In this document: piece after piece, positions 24,701 to 36,700 of the stretch
Position numbering within the stretch: the first letter of the stretch is position 1
Layout: every line of letters begins with the position of its first letter
From: Atherinomorus stipes
Lineage: Eukaryota > Chordata > Actinopteri > Atheriniformes > Atherinidae
NCBI GenBank assembly: GCA_023101725.1
Contig: JALJCO010009080.1
Location: 186,001-250,000 of the forward strand
Length of the DNA: 64,000 nt
Direction: 5' to 3'
Made by a program: the position numbers and the translations under genes
Notes under the pieces: model-generated
Seen by the model: only the letters and a program-made list of their open reading frames with translations
What the model was told of the DNA's origin: nothing
Databases searched by the model: none

Positions 24701-27700
24701 TATTTGTGACTGTTTTTGCCCTAAAGGTGCTAACGCTAGGCTAATAGCAACAAGATGCCTTCCCTCTCCACAGTCAACTACGAAGCTCTCCTACAGAAGA
24801 TAACAGCACTGGAGATCAAAGTTCATCGCATAGAAGTTAATGTGGAGGTAAATGGACTGTGTGGAAATGAAACAACTCTGCCAGCAACCCAAAACAGCGG
24901 AGTCGAGCGAGCTAACACAAGGCTAAAAGGCAAAGATAACACAACCCAGAAAAAGGCTGCCTCTGTGAGTAACAACAAATCATCGAGTGATAAACCTCCC
25001 TGGAACCGTCTCGGTGCAAAGCCAAAAAGTAAATCATGTCTCCTGGAAAAGGGAGGACGAGAGGCAGATCGGGCTAACGTCTGTAATGAGGCAGACTGGC
25101 CTCCACCTACAGCAACCAGGGACAAGAAGATTAGCCGCAGACCCCCCAAAGAACCGATTGTTAAACTGCAGAACAGATTTGCTGCACTGTCAGAGGACCC
25201 TGGATCTCTACCTGACGACCATCCATCCCAAGGCAGCAGGGTGAAGACCGATCACCTATCAGAAAGTAAGAGGCCGAAGAGAAAGCTGAGGAAGCTGAAG
25301 GCTGGGCCTGAAACTCTGATTATAGGTGATTCCACTGTGAAGGACGTTCAGTGGCTGTGTGGAAAGAACACCAAAGTGCTCTGCTTTCCTAAGGATATGG
25401 TCGGTGACATACAGGAGAGATTTCTGAAAACTCTGGCAGAATACCCAACTGTGAGAAACATCGTTCTACACACAGGCTCGAATGATGTGTCCAAGCAGCA
25501 ATCTGAGGCTCTGAATCGGGACTTCACTGAACTGATAAAAACAGTGAGATCTCTGGATGCAGCAGTTTTCATCAGCGGACCTGTACCAACCATCAGAGGA
25601 GGGGATTTAAGATTCAGCAGGCTGCTGGCGCTGAATGACTGGCTCCTATCAGCGTGTGCTAATAACAATCTGCATTTTATTAACAACTTTCCTATTTTTT
25701 GGGAACGAAGACATCTTTTTAGGGCTAATGGCCTCAATCTTAACAGATCTGGAGTAAAGCTGCTAACTTCCAACATATTTCATTGCCTCCGTCATCTCTC
25801 TGTGCGGAATGTCAACAATGAGATACACTCCGTTTTATCTCAAAAGGAAGGCCAAACAGAGGAGGAACTGCCCCCCTCCCCGACAAGAGCTTCAGTGAGA
25901 GACAAGAAGAAGGATCTCTGTTTCCCCTGACCAGCACACCGAACCAGGATCGTGGTCCTTCCTCGCCCCCCAAACCCCTGACAGACCATCATCTCCCCAA
26001 CTCTCCCCCTCCTCCCCCCACCTGAAATTCACCGATGAGATGATGAAACGGGTCAACATTGGGCTCAGATCTACGCCCAAGCCAAACGCCTTTTTATCCC
26101 CCATACACCCCCTACCAGAACGATCAAAGGTAGGGGGGCCACCTCAACCCCCCCTTCGACAGTCTGACGTATGATGTGCTGGGGGTCCGGGCTGCGAGGT
26201 TAGCAGTCATAAACTTTCCCAGAACAAGCTGGGACCCTGTTTAGAAGGTTTTACTATCCCTGTCCTGATACGTAACAGAAGGAGAAATGTAGCTCTGTCA
26301 GAACACAGAGAGCTCCACTCTATAAGGTTTTTATCTAAAGTAAACATACAGCCTGTTCCAAAACATGATGATACTTTGAGAATGCTTAAGTTAGCTTTAC
26401 TAAATGTTCGATCTTTAGCAGGAAAATCATTTCTAATCAATGATTTTATCACTGAACATAGCCTTGACTTTATGTTTTTAACTGAGACTTGGTTACATGA
26501 AAACTGTCATTCAGCTCTTATTGAGGCCGCGCCCCCTAACTTCAGTTTCATCAGCGAAGCCAGAGTGAACAGGAGAGGTGGGGGGGTCGCTATCTTATTT
26601 AGGGACTCATTCCAGTGTAAACAGTTATCTCTTGGGGATTTCCCTTCTTTTGAATATGTGGCTTTACAGCTGACGGCCTCATCCAGAGTCATGTTTTTAA
26701 ATATTTATCGGCCGCCCAAATACTGTGCAGATTTTAATGATGATTTTACTGAACTGTTGTCTGTGATCTGTGCGGACTTTGACCATCTTGTTGTCACTGG
26801 TGATTTTAACATCCATTATGATTGTCATCAGGACAAAGGGACTAAAGACCTGATTAACACTCTGGACAACTTCGGGTTGACCCAGCATGTCACAGAGCCC
26901 ACACACAATAGAGGACACACCTTAGATCTGCTGATCTCGAAGGGTCTGGACATTTCTAAGGTCACGGTGTGTGATGTGGGGCTGTCGGATCACTGCTGTG
27001 TTTTCTTTGAGAGTACCATCTCAGTGCACACAAATGTCTCAAAGGAGGTGATAACAAAACGGTGTATAACTGAAAATACCAGTGAGATTTTTAACCAGGT
27101 CTTCTCTCTAACACCTGCCCTGTCAGGGGCTTCAGTCAATGAGCTGGTCACTAGCTTTAATGCTAACATGCTGAGTGTCATGGATTCTATTGCTCCTATT
27201 AAGGTGAAGGTTATCTCTGGAAGGAAAAAGTCTCCATGGAGAAATTCCACACTGGTGAAAACTGGAAAGAGAGAGTGTCGGAAAGCTGAGCGCAGATGGA
27301 GAAAAACAAAACTACAGGTTCATTATGACATCTATAAAGAGAAACTTCACTTTTATAATTTACAGCTGAGGAATACAAGGAATTCGTATTTTTCTGACAT
27401 CATCACTAAAAACGGTCATAATGCTCGGGCCTTATTTGCTACAGTCAACAGGCTAACAAACCCTCCTGTCTCAGTAGCACCTGAATTTTATTCCACCAAA
27501 GCCTGCAATGACTTTGCCAAATTTTTCACAGACAAAATCCAAATTATTAGACAAGCCGTTGGTTCATCAACAGCAGGTTCAGGTCTTGTACTGTGTCCAC
27601 CAAGTCTAAACACCATGACACAGTTTTATCCCATTACTAGCAAAGAACTGGAGGACATCTTGCATCAACTGAACTCCTCCTCTTGCTGTTTGGACATCCT

Positions 27701-30700
27701 GCCCACTGGTTTTTTAAAAAAAGGTCTCAAAGACCTTGGAGTCAGATCTGCTTCAGATTGTGAACTCCTCTCTAACGTCAGGTGTTTTCCCAGAGTCACT
27801 GAAAACAGCTGTGATCAAACCTCTGCTAAAAAAGGATAATCTAGACAAGACACAGATGAGCAGCTACAGGCCGATCTCCAATCTTCCATTTTTAAGTAAG
27901 ATCATTGAAAAAGCAGCCTTTCACCAGCTAAATGACTTTTTAAGAGAAAACAACCGTTATGATGTCTTCCAGTCAGGTTTTAGACAGCACCACAGCACCG
28001 AGACTGCTCTGACCAAAGTCATGAATGACATATGTCTGAATACTGACACTGGAAAAATGTCAGTGTTGGTTTTACTGGATCTCAGCGCTGCATTTGATAC
28101 AGTTGACCACATTATATTACTCCAACGACTGGAGAAGTGGGTGGGTCTCTCTAGTTCTGTACTAAACTGGTTCAAAACATACTTGGAGAACAGGAAGTAC
28201 TTTGTGTCAGTAGGCAATTTTACATCTGAGCAGACAAAAATGACCTGTGGAGTTCCCCAGGGCTCTATCCTGGGGCCTCTTCTGTTTAACATCTACATGC
28301 TCCCACTGGCTCAGGTTATAAAGAACAACAATATTAGTTACCATAGCTACGCAGATGACACACAGCTATATATTACAGTATCACCAGGAGACCGGGGCCC
28401 TGTACAGGCTCTTGGTAAATGTATTGATGAGATTAATGACTGGATGTGCCTCAACTTTCTTCAGCTGAACAAAAACAAAACTGAGGTGATTGTTTTTGGA
28501 GCCAAAGAGAAACGACAGCAGGTTGTCACAGAACTTCAGTCCATCCACATAAAAACCACCAATCAGGCCAGAAATCTGGGTGTAGTGATGGACTCAGACC
28601 TAAACTTTGAAAAACACATCAAAGCGATCACTAAATCAGCCTACTATCACCTGAAGAACATCTCAAGGATAAAAGATCTGATGTCTCAGGAAAATCTGGA
28701 AAAACTAGTCCATGCATTCATCTTCAGTCGGCTTGACTACTGTAACAGCGTCTTTACTGGTCTACCTAAAAAAACAGTTAAACAGCTGCAGCTCATTCAG
28801 AACTCTGCTGCCCGAGTTCTCACAAAGACCAGAAAAGTGGACCACATCAGTCCAGTTCTCAGGTCTTTACACTGGCTGCCGGTCCATCAGAGAATAGACT
28901 TTAAAGTTCTGCTGCTGGTCTATAAAGCTCTGAATGGTTTAGGCCCAAAATACATCAGTGACCTCTTGACCCAGTATGAACCTGCTAGACCCCTCAGGTC
29001 ATCTGGATCCGGCCTTTTATCAGTTCCCAGAGTCAGAACCAGACATGGAGAAGCTGCGTTCAGCTTCTATGCTCCACATGTCTGGAACAAACTCCCAGAA
29101 AGTCTCAGATCAGCTGAAACACTTAGTTTATTTAAATCCAGGCTGAAGACCCACCTGTTCTCAGCTGCATTTACGTAATTTTATTCAAAAGTTAAAATCC
29201 GCACGTCTCTGTATTCTCTCTTTTTAATCTTAAATGCTTTTAATTCTGAATCATGCCTCTAATTGTTTTTTTTTTTTTTTTTTTTATCTCCCTTTTGCTT
29301 ATAATGTTTTATGTAAAGCACTTTGAATTGTTCTGTACATGAAATGTGCTATACAAATAAACTTGCCTTGCCTTGCCTTGCCTAAACACTGTATAAACTA
29401 ACAAGTTGCTTTCACTCAAAATAATAATGCAAATAAAAAAAAAAGTTTTGGAAACCTGAGTTAACTGGTACAGTTTGAGTTTGTAGAACTGGAACTGCAT
29501 AAATCTAAGCACTTGATAAAATCCATGCAAATTAAATGTGATGCTTCACAAAATGTTGTTTTGATTTGAAGTTTACATTATTTAGATTAATATATTTACT
29601 TAAAGGAATAGTACACCCACAGAGTGATGTGCATTCATTTTCTACTCACCCTCATGCTGAGAGAGACTCTGGAGCACTTCTTTTTTTTTTTTTTTCCTTA
29701 TAACTCAAATGCAGCCGGATATCGGACAGGCTTTCGTTTTTACCCCAACTTTCATACAATGGAGTTCACCGGTGCCCGATCCAAAAAGGTGCATAAAAGT
29801 CCACAAAAACTTGTCAATATTCCTCCATACTGCTCATCCAATGTAATCCAAGACCTGAGTGGGTCCATAATCTACTCCAAACGACATAATTTAGTATATT
29901 TTAAAAGCTTAAATAAACAGTACTACATGTAGCTGCTGCGAAAGACGTCCATGAGAGTTCACGACAGTATGGAAGCCTCAGCACACGAGATTCCGCACTT
30001 TTTTTTTCTTCTTTTCTCTCTTTCTTTCTTTCTTTCTTTTAAATCAATATCCAACCCCTCTTGTGTTTGTCCCCAGCTCGTTCGCTCTTAGCACAATGTA
30101 AACATCAAATTTCTTCTTCTACCCTTGCATTATCTGCAGAGTAGGTGCTGAACGCCACAGCTTCCGTAGTGTCGTGAACTCTCATGGACGGGCTTTGCGG
30201 CATCTAGATGTTCCACTGTTTAAGCTAATAAAATATACTAAATGATGTCGTTTGGAGTAAATTATGGACGCTACCCACTCAGCACACTTGGATTACATTG
30301 GACGAGCAGTATGGAGGAATACTGACAAGTTTTTGTGGACTTTTATGGACCTTTTTGGATCTGGCACCGGTGAACTCCATTATATGAAAGTTGGGAGAAA
30401 ACGAAAACCTGTCCGATCTCCGGCTGCATTTGATATGTTAAAAAAGTGCTCCAGTCTTGCTCAGCATGAGGGTGAGTAGAAAATGAAGGCACATTATTTT
30501 ATGGGTGTACTATTCCTTTAAACTGGTCTTTCGGCTGCTTTGCAGCAGGAACTTGGTGTTTTTATTTAACTAATGTTGCACCACCAACCTTTCAGCTGTC
30601 ATCTCTGCAGATGGACCTTTGGGAGTGGAGATGCATTTTTCTATTTCATCCTGCTAAAGTCACCTCAGTATTTTTCATATTAACAGTAAGAAACTGTTAA

Positions 30701-33700
30701 ACTGAACAGAGAAACTCCTTCATTTCATCAATACTTTAAGTAGAATGAAGGAACGAATGAGTTCTATTGTCCTGTGAGTTCAGAGTTTTGCAAATTGTGT
30801 TTTTGTTGTCTGGGTAGCAGCTGCTCTTTTCAGCTGTACTACAGAAGCGTGCATCGTGAACGCGCTGCCCCGAAAAGTGTGTAGAACATCCTGATAACTA
30901 ACGGAAAGCTAAATCTGGACTCACAGGACAATAGTACGCATTCGTTCATTTATTCTACTTAAAGTATTTGCAAAAATCAAGGAGTTTTACTACAGATAAT
31001 GTCTTATATAGTGGCTGCCCCGTATCTCCCATTTTACTGGAGGATCACCAAAGGGTGACTCAACCTTATATCTTCCGAAGAACTCAAAGTGATGCAGAAA
31101 CTTTACCGGTGAGTAAATAATAAACTCCTAGAATAAGATCCAGGTTGAAAAAAAAAAGAAACTTATCCTTTAAAGATGCTGCGTCTCAATGGGACTTTTG
31201 AAAATACAGTTTAAATAAAAATTAAATATAGAAACTTTTATCAGCAAACTGATAACTTTCATTAATCAACTGCTTCAAATTTTAATATTCAAAGCATATT
31301 TCGAAGAAACAGGGTAAACTTGAATAATTATTTCACCTACAGCATAAAAGATTAAATATTTCAATATTTACATCTTAAATGGTATTTTTTTCACCACAGG
31401 CAGGAGCTCATTCACAAAACATGGACATGTGCCACCTTTATGGTTAAAAACGTCACACACAGCAATGAATCATGGGCAATATGCTTCAGTGAAGTCTGCA
31501 TGGATGCGGACTTCAGTGAAAAAAGAGGGAAAAGGGGGAAAAAGAAAAAAAAAAAAAAAAAAGGAGAAAAAGAGGAGGGGAAAAAAAAAAAGAAAAAAAG
31601 AAAAAAGGAAAAAGGAAAGAAAAAAAAAAAGAAAGAAGGGGGGAACCCCTTCTCTCCGCCCCTCTCCCGGCCCCCCCCTGGAGAACTGGGACACACTACA
31701 CGCTTGAACCCCTCAACAGGAGCGTGCATTCTAGGAGCCCGAGGGTGGAAGTGCGGGTGTTGGGACAGAGCCGAGAAAATCTGAACTTCGCAAACACCAA
31801 AGTATAGCTAGATACACTGCAGGGAACTAACAAGGAGCAGCTGAAGCAAATCAACTAATCAGAACCTGCTGCGCTGAACACAACATAGAAGGAGACAAAC
31901 CTACAAAATAAGACCAGAAAAGACATGACCGAGACTAAACTAAAACAAACACCAAAACCCCACAGACCAGCACATACACATTCTAAATATATTCCATTTA
32001 AGCAATGTTACAATTTAAAGTGTACATTATTGATCCAAATTTTGTGGATGTTCATGTGATGCATGTGTGAAAGAAGATGCAAGGCTGGACAAATAAAAGT
32101 TTTTGGTTTAGATTAATCTTCTTAGATAAAAATTCTTGTTTACTTATTTCTGTGTGAAGTAGCTAAACTAAATAATCTGAAACAGATCCTACCTGCAGTG
32201 TTTGCTGCATCATGATGCCTTTCTGCAGTCCCTGCCGCTGCAGTCGGACGACCTCGTCCTGCAAACCAGTCACCACACCCTCCCACCTCTGGAGGGCGCT
32301 GTCTGGTGCTTTGTCTGTCAGGTACTGCAGGACGTGAATGCGGTGACCCAGGAACTGGAGGAATTTCTGATAAAGAGCAGTCACATGTTCGTGTTTGATT
32401 ATAAAAGGCTGTTTTCCAGGAAGATTAATCACGGTTTTGTTCGTCACACTGACCGTGTGGCTGCTCAGCTGCTGCTGGAGATGCAGCCTGCTGTGGAGCT
32501 CCATGCCCGGCTGCTGAGCGAGGTGTTCAGAGCCGAGGCCGAGCAGCTCCTGCAGGCCCTGGACCAGCCGCTCTAACTGCTGCTGCAGGTCCGCCCGGTT
32601 CTTCAGTTCCTCACAGTGGGAGCGGACCCCACCCAGCACCGTGTCCAGCTCACCCTGCACGTATGCAGACCAACGTTTAACTTTCCATGTTTGTTTCTCT
32701 GCATTTCTACCTGCTAACATACGATACCTGCAGCTTCGTGGCCTGATGGAAAACAGACGCTGGCAGCTTCTGTGGATCAGCCTCCTGCAGCAGGACGTTT
32801 ACCTGCTCAGCCTGCTGCTGGAGAGACTCCTGGATCTGACCGCCAGCCTGGAACACACACACACACTCACACACTGTTCACTGAAAAACTTTGTGACGGT
32901 TAGATGACCTCCACAGCCATTAAATTCTCCCTTTTTTTGGCAATTACTCCTCAAGTTGTCGTGTTATTCATGCTGCAAGGTGAAAAGTTGCGAGTTACAT
33001 TATTTAAATACTCAATTATTGCAGAACATGTCCACAAGATTACAGTTAAAAGAGTAACCAGGCTAATATTTTTGCAATACCTTAAAAAAAAAAAACACAG
33101 TAAATACAAACAATGCTTGTATGGAGAACCTGTAGTTGCTCCTTAAGCCTCAGCGTCTTTTGTAATTTATTAGTAACTTGTTGGGCAGTCAGCTGGTTAG
33201 AGGTGAACTCCGCATGCAGCTCTTTAAGGTGTCTCTGTTAGGCAGACAAAACCGGGTGAATGATACGCTGCATGCAATAAAAAAAGAGAAAATTTCCCCT
33301 GGGGACAATAAAGGTCTATCTATCTATCTATCTATCTATCTAAAAATGTCTAAGGTTGCATTTGTTGCTGTATATGTTATAGTTGCTGCAGAAGAACTCG
33401 TGCAGATCCTCGGTTCTGGATTTGCTCTGGTCAGTTAGACCAGAATGCTGCATGGCTGAAATCTGACCTGTTTCTCTGCGGTGTCCAGCTGGAGGTTATG
33501 GAGCTCCGTCTCCCTCCTGGTCAGCGCAGCCTGGACAGCAGGGAGGACTCTGCACAGAGCGTCCACACACCGCTGGCAACACTCTGACCCCAGGAGGTGG
33601 CTGACCTTTGATCCCTGACAGACCAACTCACTGCCCAGGCTGGCCAGCTCTGCTGACAGACTCTGAAAAAGAATCAGCTGCTTTCAGAGAGTTTGTTACA

Positions 33701-36700
33701 ACTTTATGTTAGAGATGCATGATATTGGAATTTTGGCCGATATCTGATATGCCGACATTTTAAAACTCATGTGTCCTATATTTGATAATAAAATAAGCAG
33801 TCATTGCAAATTGCAGTTTTGTTATCCGTTTCTGACACTTTAAAAAATAGGGGTGGGGAAAAAATATCAATACACTGAAATATTGCGATATTTTCATATG
33901 CCAATTTCAATGCGATATTTAAAAACGTGGTATCGATCTATTTACAAAATCTTGTGAGATTTCATCATTTTGTTTCATCATTTTGACAAAATGTCATGAG
34001 ATTTCATGAATTCTCACAAGATTTCCTAACAAATCAATACCAGATTTTTAAAAGTCAATATATCAGCATATGAAAACATTGCAATATTTCAGTGTATCGA
34101 TATTTTCCCCACCCCTAGTCTTTAGTAGTTTTAAAGTCTGCAAAAAAAGTTTTTGAAGAAGTTGGGTTTTTTTGTTTTTTTTTTAGACTTTAGAAACAAT
34201 AGTACGGAAGCGTATTGCATTCACCTGAAAAAAATCAAATCAGTCAGTTTTTCTGAATTAACGAGATAATTTTTACAAAAATAAACAAAAACGTTCTGTT
34301 TTTCTGAATTAACGAGAATTTTTACAAAAATAAACAAAAACGTTCTGTTTTTCTGAATTAACTAGATAATTTTTTACAAAAATAAATAAAAACTTTGTTT
34401 TTCTGAATTAACTAGATAATTTTTTACAAAAATAAATAAAAACTTTCTGTTTTTCTGAATTAACGAGATATATTTTTTACAAAAATAAATAAAAATGTTC
34501 TGTTTTTCTGAATCGGTCTCCGCCGAGTGACGTAGGATTTCTTGCTTAACCAGCAGTAACCAGCGCTTGACGCCATTTCAGGCGTAAAACTGTCAGTGGT
34601 CAAACCGGCGTGGAAATGAGCGCACATCTGATCATAAAAATGATCTTATGACTGAATCCATGTGTGATTTAAAAAATGTTTCTCCTGAAGCAGCAGCAGC
34701 GCTGACAGATGGAGGCTGGTCGGATCTGAGCCTGACCCAGACAGGAACATAAGAAACGATGACTTTCATTAATTAAACTAAGAAACAGTCTACCGAATTA
34801 ACACTTGCAAAACGTGAATGTATAGATTAATTTATAGAAACGGATCTCCTCCATTCAACTCCGTGTCTCCTGGGAGCTGCAGTTACCAGCGCGTCTGCCC
34901 TTCTGGCTGCGCATAATGTTTATAAACTAGTATTTCTGTTATTTAACTTGTCAATAAAGTCTTGACAAGTTGCAGCATCGCTGTACAGCTCCACACAGGT
35001 CAGGGTTGTGTTGCAAACTTTCTCTGAGTCTAAAGCAGCGTTTCCCGCTGGTCCGATGCACCTGCGCCTTTCTGCAGCACGACTGTCCGTCTTCTTACAA
35101 GCAGCCGAGCTTTCTTTTCTTTATTCAGACATCAACAGTGAGATAATAAAATCTGATTTATCTTGAAATTGTTGGCGATCAGTTGTCGCCTTCATCAGAA
35201 GTTATAACACTCTGCTGTTAAGATCATCTGGCTGGTATGACACCTGCAGCTCCTGGAGACAGAAGACAGGAGGCGATCCGTCGTTTCTATTAAGTAATCT
35301 GTACCCTAAAGTTACAGTCTATAAGTGCTCAGTCAGCAGACTGTTTCTTAGCTTAGCTAATGAAAGTTATTTTTTCTTCTGTCTCTGTGCGGGTCAGGCT
35401 CAGATCCGACAGTCCGGGTCAGGCTTGGACCAGCCTCCGCCTGTCTGCGCTGCTGCTTCAGGGTAGAAGCAGCTGGATGAGGAGCAATTTCTGACGTAGA
35501 TTTTATTGATTGGTCAGACAGGAACATTTATTAAATCACACGTGGATACAATAATAAGATCATTTATATGATCAGATGTGCACTCATTTAGTGCGCTTCG
35601 TTATTTACGAAGTAAAGCAGGGACATAGAACTGGGCCAAAAGTGGGCCGTCCAAGTGTTTCAAACCGGAAGTGTGGAACACAGAAGCGTGATAATCCCCC
35701 ATAGGCTTTTATTTTGTCGATTCCTCTGGCTTGCACGCGCCAGTCAAGTGTTGCTCCTCATGAAACGGAAACGGTTGTTCTTTCTGTCCTCCTCCTCCTT
35801 CTCTTCACTTTTATTTAGTTAATTCAGAAAAACAGAACGTTTTTGTTTATTTTTGTAAAAAAATTATCTCGTTAATTCAGAAAAACAGAACTTATTTTTG
35901 TAAAAATTATCTCGTTAATTCAGAAAAACAGAACGTTTTTGTTTATTTTTGTAAAAAATTATCTCGTTAATTTCAGAAAAACAGAACGTTTTGTTTATTT
36001 TTGTAAAAAATTATCTCGTTAATTCAGAAAAAACAAACGTTTTTATTTATTTTTGTAAAAATTATCTCGTTAATTCAGAAAAACAGAACGTTTTTGTTTA
36101 TTTTTGTAAAAAATTATCTCGTTAATTCAGAAAAACAGAACGTTTATTTATTTTTGTAAAAAATATATCGTTAATTCAGAAAAACAGAACGTTTTTATTT
36201 ATTTTTGTAAAAATTCTCGTTAATTCAGAAAAACAGAACGTTTTTGTTTATTTTTGTAAAAATTCTCTCGTTAATTCAGAAAAACAGACCAATTTTATTT
36301 TTTTCAGGTGAAAGCAATACGCTTCCTTACAATAGGCTGATCGGTTAAATATCGGTTAAATATCTGTTAAATATTGGGGGGGTAGCCGATGTCCGACATT
36401 CAGTTTTAAGGCCGATACAGGCCGATACTGATAGAGGGCCGATTATGTCGTACATCCCTACTTTATATAAAATGGAAAAGAGTATTTTTAAAGAGATGCT
36501 GTCATTAAGTCTTAAATTTATGTCTTAAATTAAGAGTTTAATTTAAGAACTGATATCTAACCATTTCCATGCTTTTCTTGATAGTGATTTTAGTTAACAG
36601 GACACCCCATATGCCAAAAACGCCTAAAAAATGCATACCTGAATTAAATTAGCTGCTGCTCTTGAACCCTTTGGAGTATGCAAAAGCTTGGCCTCTCTGT

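Larger units (their letters stand above)
24652..29382 (+). mobile_element. Nearly complete CR1/L2-group LINE
   Basis: 4.7 kb non-LTR retrotransposon with ORF1 (SGNH-esterase type), ORF2 (APE endonuclease plus reverse transcriptase) and a 3' tail CTTGCCTTGCCTTGCCTTGC at 29361-29382 after ATACAAATAAA. The tail of TTGCC repeats is usual for the L2/CR1 group. Inserted antisense to the host gene in the intron between exons 12 and 13, abutting the Tc1 copy. No target duplication was found. Confidence 0.88.
33710..36460. mobile_element. Nested hAT-type element with 8-bp target duplication
   Basis: Ends TAGAGATGCATGATATTGG and CCGATTATGTCGTACATCCCTA. Flanks CTTTATGT (33702-33709) and CTTTATAT (36461-36468) agree at 7 of 8. 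Inside are a palindromic MITE (33848-34117) and a 2.1 kb fold-back (34196-36335). No transposase was seen. Confidence 0.75.

Noticed and set aside
31429..31784. Lysine-rich open frames
   Set aside because: They are translations of a homopurine tract.
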